Shown one piece after another: positions 1 through 8,210 of a stretch of 64,000 bases of DNA. Within the stretch, counting starts at the first letter, position 1; each line of letters starts with the position of its first letter. Location: positions 1 to 64,000 of IMG/VR virus record IMGVR_UViG_3300024518_003060. One strand, given 5' to 3'. A program made the translations under genes and the position numbers. A model generated the notes under the pieces. It was not told where the DNA came from. It saw only the letters and a program-made list of their open reading frames with translations, and did no database searches. The stretch is from a virus.

Positions 1-44
1 AATTTTCTCTTAGGCTCGATTGCGCTATTATTCCAAAATGCCAT
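1..44 (-). CDS. Probable tail tube protein, N-terminus only (partial)
   Basis: Only the first 14 codons are in the window. The ATG at 44-42 follows a good ribosome binding site (AAGGAG at about 55-60), and the frame runs off the left edge. The peptide starts MAFWNNSAIEPKRK. The gene sits directly downstream of the sheath gene, where T4-like phages carry the tail tube gene (gp19). The 'Lys-Arg-Lys' start resembles tube-like proteins of marine myoviruses as I recall them. The assignment rests mainly on gene order, and another small virion protein is possible. Confidence 0.45.
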   Translation of the reverse strand, partial: MAFWNNSAIEPKRK

Positions 45-91
45 TTTAAAAGGTCTCCTTAATCTCTAATTTTAAATAGTCGCTAAGATTA

Positions 92-3000
92 TTAATCATC
101 GAAAGATGCTCCACTATCAGTGATCACAAAGTCGATAGCAATAAACTCAATTGCTCTTGCTGGTTTGACAAAGATCTTAGCGTAAAGAATGTTTCTATCG
201 ATAAGATCTGGCGTTGTTGTCGACTCGTCCAGAATGACCTTATAGTCGGTCAGTCCTAAACCAGACTTTACTCCACCCAAGAATCTCTCGGCTTGGCCAC
301 GGAATTTGTTCCAAGTAATTTGAACGTTTTGGTCAAATAGGAGCGTAGCCGCAATTCTTGAGATTTCACGTTTCAGGAAGATGGTTAGTCTTCGAACGTT
401 AATCCTGTCAAGGGCAGAAGGCGTTGTTTGAAGCGTCTTCTGACCGAAGATGACAATACCCTCCGCTGGGAAGCTTGCGATGGGATTAATATTATTTTCA
501 TACAGTTTGTCGCGCTCTTTTGAAGTGAGGCGTTGGCGTACTCCAATTACGGGAAGACCGCCAGCGTTATTGGCTGAAAGTCCACCGCGAGTAAACCCTG
601 CGGGAGCGAACCAAAGCTCAGAAACTGCCTCAGAGTACGAAAGTGCTCCGATGGCTGCGATTGAGGCTGGTGCCCACAAAGTAGCTCCATTCATGTTGTC
701 GCGAATTTGTACCCAAGGATAATAAGCAGCGCCGTAGCTTGAATTTAGTTTCAAGTTTTGTTGCATATTATCGACGGTACTATCTACAGTGCCGATTCGT
801 TCTTCAATTGTATCGGTTCCCTCTGTATTCGGAACAAACCCACCTTGAGGATCAATAATTGCCAAGGCATCTCCACGACTCTCGGCCATTCTAACAAGTT
901 TGCTATTAAGGCTGTTGTTAGTAATACCGGGAGCAGCAACCAAGTTAAATTCAGTTCTTTCGGAATCTCGAAGTGCATCGATTGCCACGTTGAGTGAATT
1001 ATAAGCATAGTTACCTGTTTCTGATTTGCCGTCCAGCAAAGTATTGCGGAAAGGCTCGCGCTCTGTAATGTCCAAAGCATCGAAACCACCGTGCAAGCAG
1101 GTTGTAAATCTATCAAAACCAGCTTCTAATACATTTTCGTAAGAAGCTGTGGCTGAGTTAGTTGGCACATTCGTGCCGCCTGCGGAAGCTTCGTGATTGT
1201 TATAGGCCAATGAATAATTTCGAGCGTAGACATCATAAACTGCGTTGGTTGAGTAGCCGCCTGAATAGTCCGCCGCATCTCCCGCAGCGATAGAGGAAGA
1301 AACATTTGCGTTTCTAACGTTGTCAAGCGAGAATACCCAAGAATTCTCTGTGGTCTCGTTATCGGCAACATGAGAAGCAATAGTATCAGGCTTTGCTCGA
1401 AGAACGTCAAGAGTGCTCTTGTCAAACTCATTAGAATTATAAGTTGTGTCTGCGCCGAAGAAGGCATCTGTCGGGTCAATAACAAAACCTTCCGAGCTTG
1501 AGATTCTCAAACGAAGTTCGGGGAATGTGGTTTTAGTGGCGAGGGCCGACATAAGCGAACCTGTGTAAGCAACATTCTTATCGTTAGCTGTGTCAGCAGT
1601 ACCCGCATAAGCCAAACCTTTAGTTACAAATGTTCCGGTTGAGGCAATCGCGCCGCCGCCGTTATAAGTAAGCAAAGTGCCACTTGGCGAGGACTGGTAG
1701 CCAATATACTGGGGAGGCCCAAAGACGCCGAATGGGAGCAGGACGGGATTAGTGACCGCATCGCTTACATCAGCAGCGACCTCAACTCTAATGTAATCAG
1801 AATTGTTGGGGAAATCACCGTACTCTTTATATTTTTTAGAATCGTAATCCCAAGTTTCATACTTGTCACCAAGCTTCTTGGCAACATAATTGTCGGAGGC
1901 CGGATTTAGGTTACAGTTGTTGAATTGCTCAATATAAACAGGAGCAGCGTCTGTATCCTTGATGTCGCGAAGGGCAACTGTAAAACTTCCGTATTCGCTT
2001 GTGGGATCGCTTGACTTGCGAAGGTCTTTGATCGAAATCTTAACCTTTCTTTGTACGTCTTCGCGAGTTAGTCGACCAACGAGGCGGAAAAGCTTGGTCA
2101 TGTTCGCAGGGTCGTAACTACTGTAATTCGTTGACAAATCTTGCGAGATAAACCAACCAGTTTTTGCCAAAGCGCCTTGTCCATTGGACATCTTACCATA
2201 ACTGAACTTGAAGTCGCCGCCGACTGCTGTTGTGTTGTCGGGTGTGTTCAAGGGCGCAATCCAGCCGTAAACGTTGCTTTTGCTGGTTTGCGTGAGTTGG
2301 TCATTGACGTAACCCTCGTATGTTTCACCAAGGAAATAGCTTTCAGTGTTTTCAACAATTGTGTCGTTGGTAAGCGTTGGGTTAGTATTAAATCTCTTAC
2401 GAATATAACGAGGAGAGTTAATATTAAAGTCAAAGGAAGTTTCCTCTACAATGGTAGAGCCGTTATTTGTGATGACGGCTTTAAATGTCTTATTGTGGTC
2501 TACTGGGCGCATCATCATACCGGCGCTGGCTGTACTTTTTGTTACTCCATGGCTTCCAAGGGTTGTACCAGACAAAGCAATCGTTCCTTGGTCAAGATAC
2601 CAAACAGCAGCAAGGGTTCCAGAGCCAATAAAACTACCCGTAAAAGAACTTGAGACATTATTGGCAACAAGTATAGAATCAGTTGCGCCTGTAAGTTGCA
2701 TTGTGCCGGATGGATCACCGAGTTGGGCTTCACCAGAAGAACTAAGAGTTATAGAAGAATCTACGAAAGGACAGGTGATTGTCACTAATCCAGAAAAACT
2801 TCCAGAAGTGGCGGTCGCTGTAAATCCGTGCGCTGGGGAATTTGGAGAACTGGTGGTGAGTGTTCCACTGTTGATCGCATTGGCAATGTTAGTGGCAATG
2901 TTATAATTAGTAACGCCGCCGATTGCTGCCGAACCAGTAAAAAAGCCAAGTTTTGAAGCGCCGGAGTGGTCTTTGGCCGCCGAGCCGGTAATGACGACGA

Positions 3001-3538
3001 GTGAGCCGGTTCCAGAGATGCCGCCGCTTAAAGCAATTGAATTTGTAGCGTCGCTGAGTTCCATTACTCCGCTCATTGCAATTTGAGTGGTCATCGTCAA
3101 ATTGCCATGCTCGGCCACGAAAAGGCCAAAAGCGCCGCCGTTTGATGTGGCGGTTGTGCTTGGTGTTGTATTATCTGTTTTCCAGCCAGCGTAAGCTGAT
3201 TCGCCGGTTGCGTCTTTGTTGGTATCGCCAACAAGTCGTATGATTGTTACGGGAGCGTTATTTCTCAGATATGCTTGGGCCGCATATGCAGCGTAAGTTG
3301 GGGCTGTGTAGTTACCATCACGAAAAACATCACCACCTTGTCCACCGGGAATCGGTTTGCCGAAAACCTCAACAAACTGCTCAAATGAGTTGATTTGAGT
3401 CGGTTTTAGGGCTGGGCCTCTTTCGAATCTACCGATGAGGGCAGGGCCGATATCTCCTGGTAGTCCAGGCATCTGAGATCTATCAATTTCGTTGATAAAA
3501 ACTCCAGGTGAAATAAATTTAAATTTTCGTGAAGACAT
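92..3538 (-). CDS. gp18: Contractile tail sheath protein (gp18-like), enlarged
   Basis: This is the sheath subunit that polymerises around the tail tube and contracts on infection. The N-terminus (ISPGVFINEIDRS, then an Ala/Tyr-rich helix ending in a VTIIRLVG strand near residue 100) and the C-terminus (FLKREISRIA, then FDQNVQITWNKF and an 'AIEFIAIDFVI' end strand) follow the phage sheath pattern. At 1148 aa it is far longer than T4 gp18 (659 aa). Much of the excess is a Ser/Gly/Thr-rich insertion at about residues 120-345, after which sheath-like sequence resumes. The ATG at 3538 has GGAGA upstream. The gp15-like gene precedes it and a probable tube gene follows, as in T4. The inserted domain may decorate the outer tail surface (inference). 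Confidence 0.9.
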   Translation of the reverse strand: MSSRKFKFISPGVFINEIDRSQMPGLPGDIGPALIGRFERGPALKPTQINSFEQFVEVFGKPIPGGQGGDVFRDGNYTAPTYAAYAAQAYLRNNAPVTIIRLVGDTNKDATGESAYAGWKTDNTTPSTTATSNGGAFGLFVAEHGNLTMTTQIAMSGVMELSDATNSIALSGGISGTGSLVVITGSAAKDHSGASKLGFFTGSAAIGGVTNYNIATNIANAINSGTLTTSSPNSPAHGFTATATSGSFSGLVTITCPFVDSSITLSSSGEAQLGDPSGTMQLTGATDSILVANNVSSSFTGSFIGSGTLAAVWYLDQGTIALSGTTLGSHGVTKSTASAGMMMRPVDHNKTFKAVITNNGSTIVEETSFDFNINSPRYIRKRFNTNPTLTNDTIVENTESYFLGETYEGYVNDQLTQTSKSNVYGWIAPLNTPDNTTAVGGDFKFSYGKMSNGQGALAKTGWFISQDLSTNYSSYDPANMTKLFRLVGRLTREDVQRKVKISIKDLRKSSDPTSEYGSFTVALRDIKDTDAAPVYIEQFNNCNLNPASDNYVAKKLGDKYETWDYDSKKYKEYGDFPNNSDYIRVEVAADVSDAVTNPVLLPFGVFGPPQYIGYQSSPSGTLLTYNGGGAIASTGTFVTKGLAYAGTADTANDKNVAYTGSLMSALATKTTFPELRLRISSSEGFVIDPTDAFFGADTTYNSNEFDKSTLDVLRAKPDTIASHVADNETTENSWVFSLDNVRNANVSSSIAAGDAADYSGGYSTNAVYDVYARNYSLAYNNHEASAGGTNVPTNSATASYENVLEAGFDRFTTCLHGGFDALDITEREPFRNTLLDGKSETGNYAYNSLNVAIDALRDSERTEFNLVAAPGITNNSLNSKLVRMAESRGDALAIIDPQGGFVPNTEGTDTIEERIGTVDSTVDNMQQNLKLNSSYGAAYYPWVQIRDNMNGATLWAPASIAAIGALSYSEAVSELWFAPAGFTRGGLSANNAGGLPVIGVRQRLTSKERDKLYENNINPIASFPAEGIVIFGQKTLQTTPSALDRINVRRLTIFLKREISRIAATLLFDQNVQITWNKFRGQAERFLGGVKSGLGLTDYKVILDESTTTPDLIDRNILYAKIFVKPARAIEFIAIDFVITDSGASFDD

Positions 3539-3585
3539 GAAATAATTCTCCTTACAGGTTTCTCAAAATCATATGTAATGTCTTA

Positions 3586-3594
3586 ATAAATAGT
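3586..3594 (-). promoter_or_regulatory. ACTATTTAT element upstream of the sheath gene
   Basis: In the 79-bp gap before the sheath gene the minus strand reads ACTATTTAT, about 48 nt upstream of the ATG. The same or a near-identical 9-mer (ACTAYTTAT) lies upstream of several other genes in this window. It could be the -10 part of a phage late promoter. It has no companion -35 that I can recognise. Confidence 0.3.
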
Positions 3595-3617
3595 TTTGTT
3601 TTCGTCAAAGTGCTTTA

Positions 3618-4523
3618 TCAATCTCGGTAAAAGCCACTGGAAGGGTCAAAGTCTTGGATGTCCCCACTAATAACGCGCTCGCGAGGTATTTTGACCTTGA
3701 CTGCGTTTTCTCTTTTGATTACTTTGGGGCGAATCTGGTTATTGTTCTCGCCCATTAAATATCCTACGACATTAAAGTTGATTGTGGTGGTATAAATGCG
3801 CTCGCTGTCTGCAAACGAAGCGACATTGTTTGTTTGGCCAAAAGCGGAGTCCATGAAAGATTCGTATCGGTGGCCATTGTTAGAAATAACGAATCCCTTA
3901 GAATAGCCGCCAATTGTTACAAAGGGCGTGACCATCTCATTAATTTGCTGTATATAGTTGCTTTTTAGCGTAATGACATACTTCATATTGACCGTTGTTG
4001 GTCGAGGCAGATAATAGCTAACTAAAACAATTTCTTTGTTGTCTTCCTTGTTCGGGAAATAAGCTTGTCCGTCAGGAGTGCGACGTACACCGTTTATGTC
4101 TTTAGTATTGTTTGCTACCGCAAAGTTGTTTGTCTTGTCGCGTACAATTTTCTTATTGATCTGAACATAACCGCCATGGATTGGATCTACAAAAAGAGAA
4201 GAGGGGCCAACGAATGTGCTTGATTTTGTTCCAGGCTTTTCTAGGGATGTTCTTTCTATACTAATAAGCGGGAAGCGCAAAGTACCGTCGTTATCGCGGG
4301 TATCAACTGCTCTTTCCTCTTTTACTAAGAAGGCACGTTCGGCTGTGGCGAACATCACAGGAACCTTTTTGAAGCCACTGTTTTGAGTTGCAAAGATATT
4401 GAGGCTCTCGTCTACAAACTTGAACATGGCCGTATCAATATTTTCCAGCGTTGAGGGTTCTATTTCAAGATTGCTCAATAGTTCATCGGCATTTTCTATG
4501 CCTGTATAATCATCACTTGCCAT
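3618..4523 (-). CDS. gp15: Tail sheath terminator / tail completion protein (gp15-like)
   Basis: 301 aa from the ATG at 4523. I chose this start over an in-frame one at 4589 because GAGAGGGA lies 7 nt upstream and the overlap with gp14 shrinks to 11 nt. The order of motifs matches recalled T4 gp15: a 'KKVPVMFATAERAFLVKEE' segment, an 'LRFPLISIERTS' strand, a 'YVITLKSNYIQQINEMVTPF' strand-helix, and a final 'ERIYTTTINFNVVGYLM' strand. In T4, gp15 caps the last sheath and tube ring and contacts the neck. The genes before it (gp13, gp14) and after it (sheath) fit that role. It is longer than T4 gp15 (272 aa). Confidence 0.75.
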   Translation of the reverse strand: MASDDYTGIENADELLSNLEIEPSTLENIDTAMFKFVDESLNIFATQNSGFKKVPVMFATAERAFLVKEERAVDTRDNDGTLRFPLISIERTSLEKPGTKSSTFVGPSSLFVDPIHGGYVQINKKIVRDKTNNFAVANNTKDINGVRRTPDGQAYFPNKEDNKEIVLVSYYLPRPTTVNMKYVITLKSNYIQQINEMVTPFVTIGGYSKGFVISNNGHRYESFMDSAFGQTNNVASFADSERIYTTTINFNVVGYLMGENNNQIRPKVIKRENAVKVKIPRERVISGDIQDFDPSSGFYRD

Positions 4524-5007
4524 TGAATAGTCCCTCTCTTGCTTTAATACACTTGGCTTGGATCTCCACAAAGTGTTCTTCGTGGCCAAACATTGGGTTG
4601 AGTTCAGTTAAAGTTAAAATTTCGAAAAACGAGTCAGAATACTGAACGAAGTCGCCTTCTCTGACGAAGACATTTTGGTCCTCCGTTAATCGTCGTCGGT
4701 GGAAGTTAACTATAAGATTTGGTCGACGATCTACACCAAAGTTTGTAACTTCTGTGGTATAGCCGCCCCACTGTACCAGGGCATAAATACGAATTGGGTT
4801 TAAATATGTCTTTTCGATGGCCTCTCCATAAATCGGATGGAAGTCGGTATGAACGGTGCTAATGGGATAGTACATAATGGCTTGGCCGATGACTCGCTCG
4901 ATAAGCTCATCATTGACCTGTTTTACTAGATCACGCTCTTTCTCTCCTAAGAATAGAGGAGGGGGCGGCTGATCTGGTTGCGACCATTTGTTTTTTTTGT
5001 CTGACAT
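4513..5007 (-). CDS. gp14: Neck protein (gp14-like)
   Basis: 164 aa. It shares several landmarks with T4 gp14 in the same order: an acidic 'DFHPIYGEA' near the start, a 'TNFGVDRRPNLIVNFHRRRL' strand, a 'REGDFVQYSDSFFEILTLTE' turn-strand and 'PMFGHEEHFVEIQAKCI'. In T4, gp14 works with gp13 at the head-to-tail joint. It is shorter than T4 gp14 (256 aa) and seems to lack the T4 C-terminal extension. A Pro-rich N-terminus precedes the fold. It lies 8 nt from the end of the gp13-like gene and overlaps gp15 by 11 nt, consistent with coupled translation of a neck operon. Confidence 0.7.
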   Translation of the reverse strand: MSDKKNKWSQPDQPPPPLFLGEKERDLVKQVNDELIERVIGQAIMYYPISTVHTDFHPIYGEAIEKTYLNPIRIYALVQWGGYTTEVTNFGVDRRPNLIVNFHRRRLTEDQNVFVREGDFVQYSDSFFEILTLTELNPMFGHEEHFVEIQAKCIKAREGLFNGK

Positions 5008-5015
5008 ATCTCATA

Positions 5016-6281
5016 TTACCCCGTATAAATCAAATTTGGAATCTTTACTTGAAGCTTGTTGACCGCATCAGCCACTTCAGCATCAGCAGCAGCAATCTTA
5101 GCGTATGTAAGTTCATCGAAGACCTTTTTAAGCTCTTCTCTCAGTTTCTCTTGTTCTGTAGCCGCTTGTGTAAGCAGCGCTGGGCCATTTAAGGTTACAC
5201 TCGTGTTAGGAATCGGTATTGTGGTGAATTTAGACCTAATGTTGCCCAGCATCTCTTTACAGAGAGCCAAACCGAATCTTCTAATCCACTGTTTTCCGAT
5301 AGAATTGATCTTTTGATAAGGAATGTTTTCAAACGGAAGCGTATTAATATTGTTAACGCCGTCTGTACCCGTATTCATACCGTCATCTGCCCAAGGAGTC
5401 TTAGAATCCACATAAAACTGAATCCAGAACTTCTTGGGACCAACAATAGTAATCTTTGGATAGATCCTTATCTTGTTATTTTTTACCTCGTATGAATAGT
5501 GGCTATTTCTTGTATAAATGGCATCCTCAAAAGCCATTGCCTGAGCTTTATTTTCCCAAGTGGGAACAAGCTGAAATGTGGAACTGTCTGAGAACTGGCC
5601 ATAGCTAGATAAGTTGCCCACTACGTTCAAGCCGCCATAATAACCATAGAACCTCCACATAGCCTGTGGAGTCTTGTAATAAACTTTGGTTATATTGATT
5701 CGGTTGTCTCCTACCTTGCCGTAATAAGGCAAACTGGAGGTATTGGCTGCCGAAGAGGAAACAATGGCTTGTAGATCGTAATCTTGCTCTCCTTCGCGAA
5801 CATCGAAACTTGCTGAATATATCTGTGTTGTCCCTCCGAAACCTGCTTCTGTGGAAAGTCCATGAGCCATTCTTCTGGCGTAGGTAAACATATATTTTGG
5901 AAATTTTAATGCGATGTCCGAACCGGAGAGGTTTTGACCAGCTTGCAATTGTCCGTCTTCGTTGAACGAGCCAGTTTCTGCTCCAAAAAGGTCAGTTAGA
6001 CTATTTTTGGCTTGGTGCAGGTTGAGAAGATAAGAATACTCCAGGCAGGACTCTTGATAAGCTGAATAGACCTGTTCTTTGGTAAGCTCAATATCTAATA
6101 CGTCGCCGCCCAGTTTTTTATAGGTATATGCGACTTGATCAGACGCTCCTGACAAGAAGTAGTTATCCTCAGTATAAACAGAGAAGGGGAAGGCTGCGTC
6201 TTCGGCTTCGCTTGGTAAACTCGCTGAAGGGAGTATTACAGCGCTTGTCTTAGAAGCAGGTCTCAGTGTAGGTAAAGCCAT
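5016..6281 (-). CDS. gp13: Neck protein (gp13-like)
   Basis: 421 aa. Two blocks match T4 gp13 as I recall it. Near residues 50-90 there is 'YKKLGGDVLDIELTKEQVY', as in T4 'RRLGAPIINVELTPDQIY'. Near the C-terminus a helix 'WIRRFGLALCKEMLGNIR' leads to 'SVTLNGPALLTQAATEQEKL', matching T4 'WVKDWATALAKELNGQIL' and 'VTIDGQRMIEEARLEKEAL'. It is longer than T4 gp13 (309 aa), mainly through an N-terminal leader and a central beta-rich part. The ATG at 6281 has GAGGAGA upstream. The gp14 and gp15 homologues that follow support the assignment. Its expected role is sealing the filled head and joining the tail. Confidence 0.75.
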   Translation of the reverse strand: MALPTLRPASKTSAVILPSASLPSEAEDAAFPFSVYTEDNYFLSGASDQVAYTYKKLGGDVLDIELTKEQVYSAYQESCLEYSYLLNLHQAKNSLTDLFGAETGSFNEDGQLQAGQNLSGSDIALKFPKYMFTYARRMAHGLSTEAGFGGTTQIYSASFDVREGEQDYDLQAIVSSSAANTSSLPYYGKVGDNRINITKVYYKTPQAMWRFYGYYGGLNVVGNLSSYGQFSDSSTFQLVPTWENKAQAMAFEDAIYTRNSHYSYEVKNNKIRIYPKITIVGPKKFWIQFYVDSKTPWADDGMNTGTDGVNNINTLPFENIPYQKINSIGKQWIRRFGLALCKEMLGNIRSKFTTIPIPNTSVTLNGPALLTQAATEQEKLREELKKVFDELTYAKIAAADAEVADAVNKLQVKIPNLIYTG

Positions 6282-6337
6282 ATATTAAATCTCCTCTCAA
6301 TAATTAGTCGAAAACAAAATCAAATGGCTTTTCAATA

Positions 6338-6622
6338 TTATTTGGTTGATTTCTTTTTAATGCCCTTTTGGTATGCTGGCTTGGGGACGGCCTTTTCGCT
6401 TGTTTTGGTCTTCGGGGGCGCTTTTAAAGTGGGCGCCTGTATAACCTCTTCTTCTACGACAGGTTCTGCGACAGGTTCTGCGACAGGTTCTGCGACAGGT
6501 TCTGCGACAGGTTCTGCGACAGGTTCTTCGGTTACGTCTGTAGTTTTAGGTGATGCTGGGTGAGCTTTGTATTTTGCTCCGAACTTTTGCGGATTCGCAA
6601 TTAATCTTCTTTTCTTTCCCAT
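6338..6622 (-). CDS. Small Lys-rich protein with EPVA repeats, unknown function
   Basis: 94 aa from an ATG at 6622 with AAGGAGA upstream. The ends are strongly basic (MGKKRRL at the start, KKKSTK at the end). The centre is acidic and low-complexity, with Glu-Pro-Val-Ala repeated about five times, encoded by a 12-bp tandem repeat. No enzyme motif is visible. Its position between clpX and the neck genes suggests late expression. Basic ends around an extended Pro-containing linker would suit an internal or DNA-associated virion protein or a linker, but this is inference. The repeat could vary in copy number between relatives. Confidence 0.6.
   Translation of the reverse strand: MGKKRRLIANPQKFGAKYKAHPASPKTTDVTEEPVAEPVAEPVAEPVAEPVAEPVVEEEVIQAPTLKAPPKTKTSEKAVPKPAYQKGIKKKSTK
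6459..6530 (-). repeat. 12-bp tandem repeat (6 units) coding for EPVA
   Basis: The plus-strand unit acaggttctgcg is repeated five times exactly (6459-6518), with a sixth copy carrying one change (6519-6530). On the coding strand each unit gives Glu-Pro-Val-Ala in part-shifted register. The unit is in frame, so copy-number change would not break the gene. Confidence 0.9.
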
Positions 6623-6646
6623 GATTGATTCTCCTTGAGTGATGTT

Positions 6647-6655
6647 ATAAATAGT
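6647..6655 (-). promoter_or_regulatory. ACTATTTAT element upstream of the Lys-rich repeat gene
   Basis: The minus strand reads ACTATTTAT 25 nt upstream of the ATG at 6622, downstream of the probable clpX terminator. It is identical to the element before the sheath gene. A promoter here would restart transcription after clpX and serve the neck genes. Confidence 0.3.
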
Positions 6656-6734
6656 GCTTTAAATTCAAAATCTCAAAAAATGGGGCCGCGCTATTTCTGG
6701 CCAATGTGGCTTTTTGGGGTTAAATGGTTATTTA

Positions 6735-6755
6735 GAAAAAGAAAGTCAGACTTTC
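6735..6755 (-). terminator. Probable intrinsic terminator after clpX
   Basis: The near-perfect palindrome gaaagtcagactttc at 6741-6755 starts 5 nt after the clpX stop. On the minus strand it is followed by a short T-rich run (TTTTTC). The stem is short (5-7 bp, small loop), so termination may be partial. Confidence 0.45.
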
Positions 6756-6760
6756 GCTGC

Positions 6761-8038
6761 CTAGTTGATGCCTGATATTTCTGAGAGGATTAGTTGGGCA
6801 CCGTCATCAGCTTCAACATGATGCTTCTTAACAGATATTTTGTCTGTTCCCAAGTTTGGTAGCTTAAACATCACTTCGAGAAGTAATGCTTCTAAAATAG
6901 AACGTAAGCCGCGTGCGCCGCATTCAAGTTTGATAGCTTTGTTTGCTATGGCTCTGAGAGAAGCTGGACTAAAGTCAATCTTAATGTCATCTATTTTAAA
7001 CAATTTTTGGTATTGTTTGATGATGGCGTCTCTAGGTGTCTTTAATATATCCACTAACATGTCTTCGCTAAGTTCGGTGAGTGTAGTGATTATTGGGATT
7101 CTACCGATAAGCTCTGGAATCAGACCAAAAGCTTCTAGATCAGTGGTTACAACTTTGGCTAGAACATCGCCGGTCGAAGGTTCCTCATCTCTTGTTTTCA
7201 CTACTGCTCCAAACCCAAGAGTTTTAACGTTGCTTTGCTTTCTTTCTCTTTCGGAGATGATATCTGCTAACTCGACAAAAGCGCCGCCGCAAATAAATAA
7301 AATATTCTTAGTGTCGATGGGTGTGCCTTCTTTACCCTTTACTTTGGGTGGGGCGTCTACTACTGTACCTTCGAGTATCTTTAAGAGCGCTTGTTGCACA
7401 CCTTCTCCGCTAACGTCACGAGCAGTTCCGCCACGCGAGACCTTTGAGGCAATCTTATCCATTTCGTCGATATATATGATGCCCTTTTGCGCTCGCTGGA
7501 TACTGTTTCCTGCGGCATCTAAGAGTCTAGCAAGAGCAACTTCCACATCCTCTCCAATATAACCTGCCTCTGTAAGACTTGTGGCGTCAACCGATGCGAA
7601 GGGGACTTCTAAGACCCTTGCAAGGGATTGAGCAAGCAAAGTTTTGCCTGTACCCGTTGGGCCAATCAGCAATACATTACTTTTCTTAATCTCCACATCA
7701 TCAGTGTCTTCCACGCTCATTATTCGCTTGAAGTGGTTATATACCGCCACTGATAGGACTTTTTTAGCTCGCTCTTGCCCTACAACCGTTTCATCTAGTT
7801 TTGCTTTAATTTCTGTTGGGGATAAAAGGTTATAATCTTCTTCAGCAGGTTCAAGAACTTTTGCGATTCGCCCCTCTTTGGCTGCTGATTTGGCAATAAT
7901 TTCGTGACAAAGTATTATGCACTCATCGCAAATATTGGCAAGCACCGAAAGGCCAGTTATAATCTTTTTTACTTCGTCGCTGGTTTTTCCACAAAAAGAG
8001 CAACTAATATAAGAACGTCTATCCACCAAATCACTCAT
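6761..8038 (-). CDS. clpX: ATP-dependent unfoldase ClpX, full length
   Basis: 425 aa, the usual length of bacterial ClpX. All landmarks are present: an N-terminal C4 zinc domain (Cys13, 16, 37, 40), Walker A GPTGTGKT (126-133), a pore loop GYIG (159-162), Walker B IIYIDE (187-192), a 'KSN..KTLGFG' loop with LGF at 274-276, and a sensor-2 'ECGARGLRS' near the C-terminus. ClpX is an AAA+ ring that unfolds tagged proteins and feeds them to ClpP. The LGF tripeptide corresponds to the IGF loop that docks on ClpP, so host ClpP could be a partner (inference). No clpP is in the window. The ATG at 8038 follows CAGGAGGGTG. The gene stands alone between two terminator-like hairpins inside the head-neck region. 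Full-length ClpX is unusual in a phage. Confidence 0.95.
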   Translation of the reverse strand: MSDLVDRRSYISCSFCGKTSDEVKKIITGLSVLANICDECIILCHEIIAKSAAKEGRIAKVLEPAEEDYNLLSPTEIKAKLDETVVGQERAKKVLSVAVYNHFKRIMSVEDTDDVEIKKSNVLLIGPTGTGKTLLAQSLARVLEVPFASVDATSLTEAGYIGEDVEVALARLLDAAGNSIQRAQKGIIYIDEMDKIASKVSRGGTARDVSGEGVQQALLKILEGTVVDAPPKVKGKEGTPIDTKNILFICGGAFVELADIISERERKQSNVKTLGFGAVVKTRDEEPSTGDVLAKVVTTDLEAFGLIPELIGRIPIITTLTELSEDMLVDILKTPRDAIIKQYQKLFKIDDIKIDFSPASLRAIANKAIKLECGARGLRSILEALLLEVMFKLPNLGTDKISVKKHHVEADDGAQLILSEISGIN

Positions 8039-8097
8039 AAATCACCCTCCTGGATCTCACGACAGCAATGTTGTATAACACTTGTCGGTCTCTATAA

Positions 8098-8106
8098 ATA
8101 AGTAGT
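8098..8106 (-). promoter_or_regulatory. ACTACTTAT element upstream of clpX
   Basis: The minus strand reads GACTACTTATTTATAG, which contains ACTACTTAT about 60 nt before the clpX ATG. The same 9-mer occurs at 58 nt upstream of the gene that starts at 8711. It sits after the hairpin at 8162-8183, a logical place for a promoter. Confidence 0.3.
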
Positions 8107-8149
8107 CGTCAACAATGTTCAGAAATATAGTATTTTGAGGTTAAAAGGT

Positions 8150-8185
8150 TTTAAGAAAGCACCTCGCCCCAAATGGGGCGAGGAA
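8150..8185 (-). terminator. Intrinsic terminator after the 166-aa virion protein gene
   Basis: A perfect 9-bp stem (cctcgcccc / ggggcgagg, 8162-8183) with a 4-nt loop lies 28 nt after the stop codon at 8211. On the minus strand the hairpin is followed by TGCTTTCTT, a moderately T-rich tail. The stem is strong and GC-rich, the tail weaker than ideal. Confidence 0.65.
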
Positions 8186-8210
8186 CTCAATGTTATTAAT
8201 CTTGATCAAT

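Noticed and set aside
2141-2906. Plus-strand frames of 170 and 151 aa opposite the sheath gene
   Set aside because: They are antisense to a well-supported sheath gene, overlap one another and have no recognisable domain.
4524-4589. N-terminal extension of the gp15-like gene
   Set aside because: It would overlap gp14 by 77 nt and has no ribosome binding site. GAGAGGGA supports the ATG at 4523.
6459-6530. Possible CRISPR-like array
   Set aside because: The units are 12-bp direct tandem repeats with no spacers, in frame inside a coding gene.
6840-7562. A 240-aa plus-strand frame opposite clpX
   Set aside because: Its Ser/Leu-rich composition is typical of antisense shadows. The minus strand encodes a complete ClpX with all motifs.
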